64,000 bases of DNA, taken from contig NZ_VIRS01000010.1 in the NCBI RefSeq assembly GCF_006912135.1, positions 124,001 through 188,000 on the forward strand, written 5' to 3'. Each line of letters begins with the position of its first letter. Within the stretch, counting starts at the first letter, position 1. The notes under the pieces were generated by a model. That model did not search any database. It was given only the letters and a program-made list of their open reading frames with translations, and was not told the DNA's origin. Positions 58,402 to 64,000 of the stretch are shown piece by piece. Both the position numbers and the translations under genes were made by a program. The DNA comes from Cryptosporangium phraense (GTDB taxonomy: Bacteria; Actinomycetota; Actinomycetes; Mycobacteriales; Cryptosporangiaceae).

Positions 58402-59171
58402 GCCCCCGGACAGCCGACGGCAGCGCCGGGGACGCCGACTACGGACGCATCGGCGGCGCGTACTCCACCTACCGACGCCCCGACCCGAGGATCGCCGCCG
58501 CGATCGAGCACGCGCTCGGCCCGGCCCGGACCGTCCTCAACGTGGGCGCGGGCGCCGGGTCGTACGAGCCGGCCGGCCGGAGCGTCACGCCGGTCGAGCC
58601 GTCGGCCTCGATGCGCGCCCAGCGGCCGCCGACGCTGGCCCCGGCGATCGACGCGGTCGCCGAGCACCTCCCGTTCGCCGACGACGCGTTCGACGCGGCG
58701 ATGACCACGTTCAGCGTCCACCAGTGGAGCGACCCGGCGGCCGGCCTCCGCGAGCTGCGCCGGGTCACCCGCGGTCCGGTCGCGGTCCTGACCAGCGACC
58801 CGGCCCTCCTCGACCGCTTCTGGCTGGCCGACTACGCCCCCGAGGTGATCCGGACCGAGGCCCGGCGGTACCCGCCGATCGACACGTTCCGGTCCGTGCT
58901 GGGCGACGTCGAGGTCGTGCCGGTCCCCATCCCGCTCGACTGCACCGACGGCTTCAACGAGGCCTACTACGGACGTCCGGAGATGCTGCTCGACCCGCTG
59001 GCCCGCTCGTCCTGCTCGGCCTGGGGTTTCGTGGACGACGTGACCGCGGGCGGATACGTGGCTCGTCTGACGTCGGCCTTGGAGGAGGGGACGTGGGACC
59101 GCGACCTCGGCCACCTACGGACCCAGCCGACGTTCGAGGGCTCGCTCGTCCTCGTCCTGAGCCCGGCTTGA
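58398..59171 (+). CDS. Class I SAM-dependent methyltransferase
   Basis: This 257-aa protein has the UbiE/methyltransferase-11 pattern: motif I 'TVLNVGAGAGSYEPAG', an acidic residue after strand 2 (VEPS), motif post-I 'AEHLPFADDAFDAAMTTFSVHQWSDP' and 'LRELRRVTRGPVAVLT'. It should methylate a small molecule; the target is unknown. ATG overlaps the remnant's stop (ATGA). Confidence 0.88.
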   Translation: MSPRTADGSAGDADYGRIGGAYSTYRRPDPRIAAAIEHALGPARTVLNVGAGAGSYEPAGRSVTPVEPSASMRAQRPPTLAPAIDAVAEHLPFADDAFDAAMTTFSVHQWSDPAAGLRELRRVTRGPVAVLTSDPALLDRFWLADYAPEVIRTEARRYPPIDTFRSVLGDVEVVPVPIPLDCTDGFNEAYYGRPEMLLDPLARSSCSAWGFVDDVTAGGYVARLTSALEEGTWDRDLGHLRTQPTFEGSLVLVLSPA

Positions 59172-59812
59172 GGTCGCAGGTCCTCGCAGAGGTCGCGGCC
59201 GACCTGGCCGCGCAGCACCCCGGCCACCCACTGCGAGTCGGCATCGACGGCGTCTGCGGCGCGGGCAAGACGACGTTCGCTCGGGAACTCCGGGACGCGG
59301 TCGAGACGGCCGGCCGCCCGGCGGTGCACGTCGACTCGGACGGGTTCCACCATGTGCGCGCACGCCGCTACCGACAGGGCCGGACCTCGGCGCGCGGCTA
59401 TTACGAGGACGCCTACGACTTCGACGGTCTCGTGGCCCGGGTGCTCGAACCGCTCGGGCCGGGCGGCTCGCGGGAGTACGCGACCAGGATCCACGACCTG
59501 CGGTCGGACGAGGTCGTCACCGGCGAGACCGCGCGCTGCCCGGTGGACGCCGTTGTGCTGTTCGACGCGACCTTCCTCCAGCGCGACGGGCTGCGCGCAT
59601 GCTGGGACGAGGTGATCTACCTGCAGTCCGACGAGGCTGCGGCGACCGCCCGGGGCATCGCGCGCGACGGGTTGCCGGCCGAGGCCTACGCGACCCGGTA
59701 CCTGGCCGCGTGCCGTCTCTACCTGGCCGAACAGCGGCCGGCCGAGCGGGCGTCGATCGTCGTCGAGCACACCGACCCGGCCGCGCCGAGGATCACGGTA
59801 CGGCGACGCTGA
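59168..59812 (+). CDS. P-loop uridine kinase-like protein
   Basis: The 214-aa protein has Walker A GIDGVCGAGKTTFARELRD, then 'VDSDGFHHVRARRYRQG', and 'ARGYYEDAYDFDGLVARVLEPL', as in uridine kinase/phosphoribulokinase-like enzymes. An arginine-rich C-terminus follows. The only suitable start is TTG at 59168, overlapping the methyltransferase stop (TTGA). Its end overlaps the convergent molbindin gene by 20 nt. Substrate unknown. Confidence 0.78.
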   Translation: MRSQVLAEVAADLAAQHPGHPLRVGIDGVCGAGKTTFARELRDAVETAGRPAVHVDSDGFHHVRARRYRQGRTSARGYYEDAYDFDGLVARVLEPLGPGGSREYATRIHDLRSDEVVTGETARCPVDAVVLFDATFLQRDGLRACWDEVIYLQSDEAAATARGIARDGLPAEAYATRYLAACRLYLAEQRPAERASIVVEHTDPAAPRITVRRR

Positions 59813-60215
59813 CCTCGGTCGACTTCACCAGGGCGGTCACGCTCGCGCCGGCGGTCAGGGCGAGGTCCTCGGCGCCGTCGCGGGTGATCGCGGCGGTCAG
59901 CAGGCTGCCGTCGCCGAGCGTGATCTTCACGGTCGTCATCACCGCGCCGTGGTCGACGTCGGCGACGACGCCGGGCAGCTGGTTGCGGATGCTGATGCCG
60001 GACACCGGCCCGGTGGCCACCGCGACCTCGGTCGACTTGATCAGGACGTGCACGTCGGCGCCCTCGGCCAGGCCCAGCTCCTCGACCGCCTCGCCGGTGA
60101 TCGCGGCCGTGATCTCGGGTCCGGACGCGAGCCGGACCTTGACCGTGCTCATGACCTCGCCCACGGCGACGGCGCTGACCGTCCCGGCGAACTGATTCCG
60201 AATGCTCAGACGCAT
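59793..60215 (-). CDS. Tandem Mop-domain molybdate-binding protein (molbindin)
   Basis: The 140-aa protein is two Mop/TOBE domains in tandem: MRLSIRNQFAGTVSAVAVGEVMSTVKV..., and from about residue 75 'ISIRNQLPGVVADVDHGAVMTTVKI'. Each repeats S-I-R-N-Q and the K-S-T-E-V turn that binds molybdate or tungstate. It should store or buffer molybdate in the cytoplasm. No modABC transporter is adjacent. Confidence 0.92.
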   Translation of the reverse strand: MRLSIRNQFAGTVSAVAVGEVMSTVKVRLASGPEITAAITGEAVEELGLAEGADVHVLIKSTEVAVATGPVSGISIRNQLPGVVADVDHGAVMTTVKITLGDGSLLTAAITRDGAEDLALTAGASVTALVKSTEVSVAVP

Positions 60216-60295
60216 ACCGGATGCTAACCCGACCTTCGCCCGAGACTCCGGACCTCGCTGCCGAGGCGACTCGCCAGGTATGTGAGGCTTACTGA

Positions 60296-64000
<3,705 letters not shown>

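Overview
The window is about 70% GC, strongly G/C-ended in third codon positions, and uses many GTG starts and one likely TTG start. Genes are dense and often overlap by 4 nt (ATGA/GTGA) or share a CTAG at convergent ends. Together with an F420/LLM-type oxidoreductase, a SigE-family ECF sigma factor, an Arr rifamycin ADP-ribosyltransferase and a PPOX-fold enzyme, this points to a soil-type actinobacterium. The family cannot be fixed from this sequence alone. I see no rRNA or tRNA genes, no CRISPR array, no prophage and no insertion sequence. The window is chromosomal, with two central-metabolism genes (gap, gltA) among regulators, transporters and small enzymes.

Layout. 1-2.7 kb: an SsuABC/TauABC-type uptake operon closed by a long hairpin. 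3.0-4.7 kb: a DUF4429/SHOCT protein and an MFS exporter. 4.8-9.7 kb: a signalling island with STAS-HATPase, CheB-like methylesterase, STAS, HATPase and a membrane GGDEF-EAL protein. 9.8-13.7 kb: a broken glycosidase, a PhoD phosphatase, an APH-fold kinase and Arr. 13.7-20.1 kb: HIT, DHFR-like enzymes, a SigE-family sigma/anti-sigma pair, AraC, ArsR and an MFS exporter. 20.1-25.9 kb: a PPOX protein, then a hydrolase-LLM pair convergent with an amino-acid-type ABC transporter, probably for organosulfur uptake. 25.9-30 kb: gap, a GlxA-type regulator and a Na+/H+ antiporter. 30-39.1 kb: a carboxylase, allophanate hydrolase and two DUF1989 proteins, with a TetR regulator and an APC permease. 39.1-47.7 kb: a secreted PG-binding protein, DHFR-like, sigma, PEBP, GntR, a two-component operon and LysR. 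47.7-52.6 kb: a broken MBL hydrolase, a sugar ABC transporter and citrate synthase. 52.9-64 kb: SDR, CHASE-GGDEF, RDD, a pyruvate-oxidase-like enzyme, DUF4126, a deletion-bearing acetyltransferase remnant, a methyltransferase, a P-loop kinase, a molbindin, a GH2 beta-galactosidase and an LLM oxidoreductase cut by the window end.

How the genes work together. The 30-39 kb block carries both DUF1989 proteins (CgdAB) beside the carboxylase and allophanate hydrolase. It is therefore better read as a guanidine degradation route (guanidine, carboxyguanidine, allophanate, ammonia) than as urea catabolism. No ykkC riboswitch is visible. Instead, a perfect 13-bp inverted repeat with a 4-nt spacer lies just upstream of the operon, and a degenerate copy with the same geometry lies upstream of the permease, which suggests direct control by the adjacent TetR protein. 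The 4.8-9.7 kb island joins partner-switching parts, a CheB domain without chemotaxis genes, and c-di-GMP turnover; both STAS domains lack the usual phosphoacceptor serine. At least three genes (glycosidase, MBL hydrolase, acetyltransferase) carry internal deletions and a fourth small gene is frameshifted, so this window shows gene decay or assembly collapse at several points.
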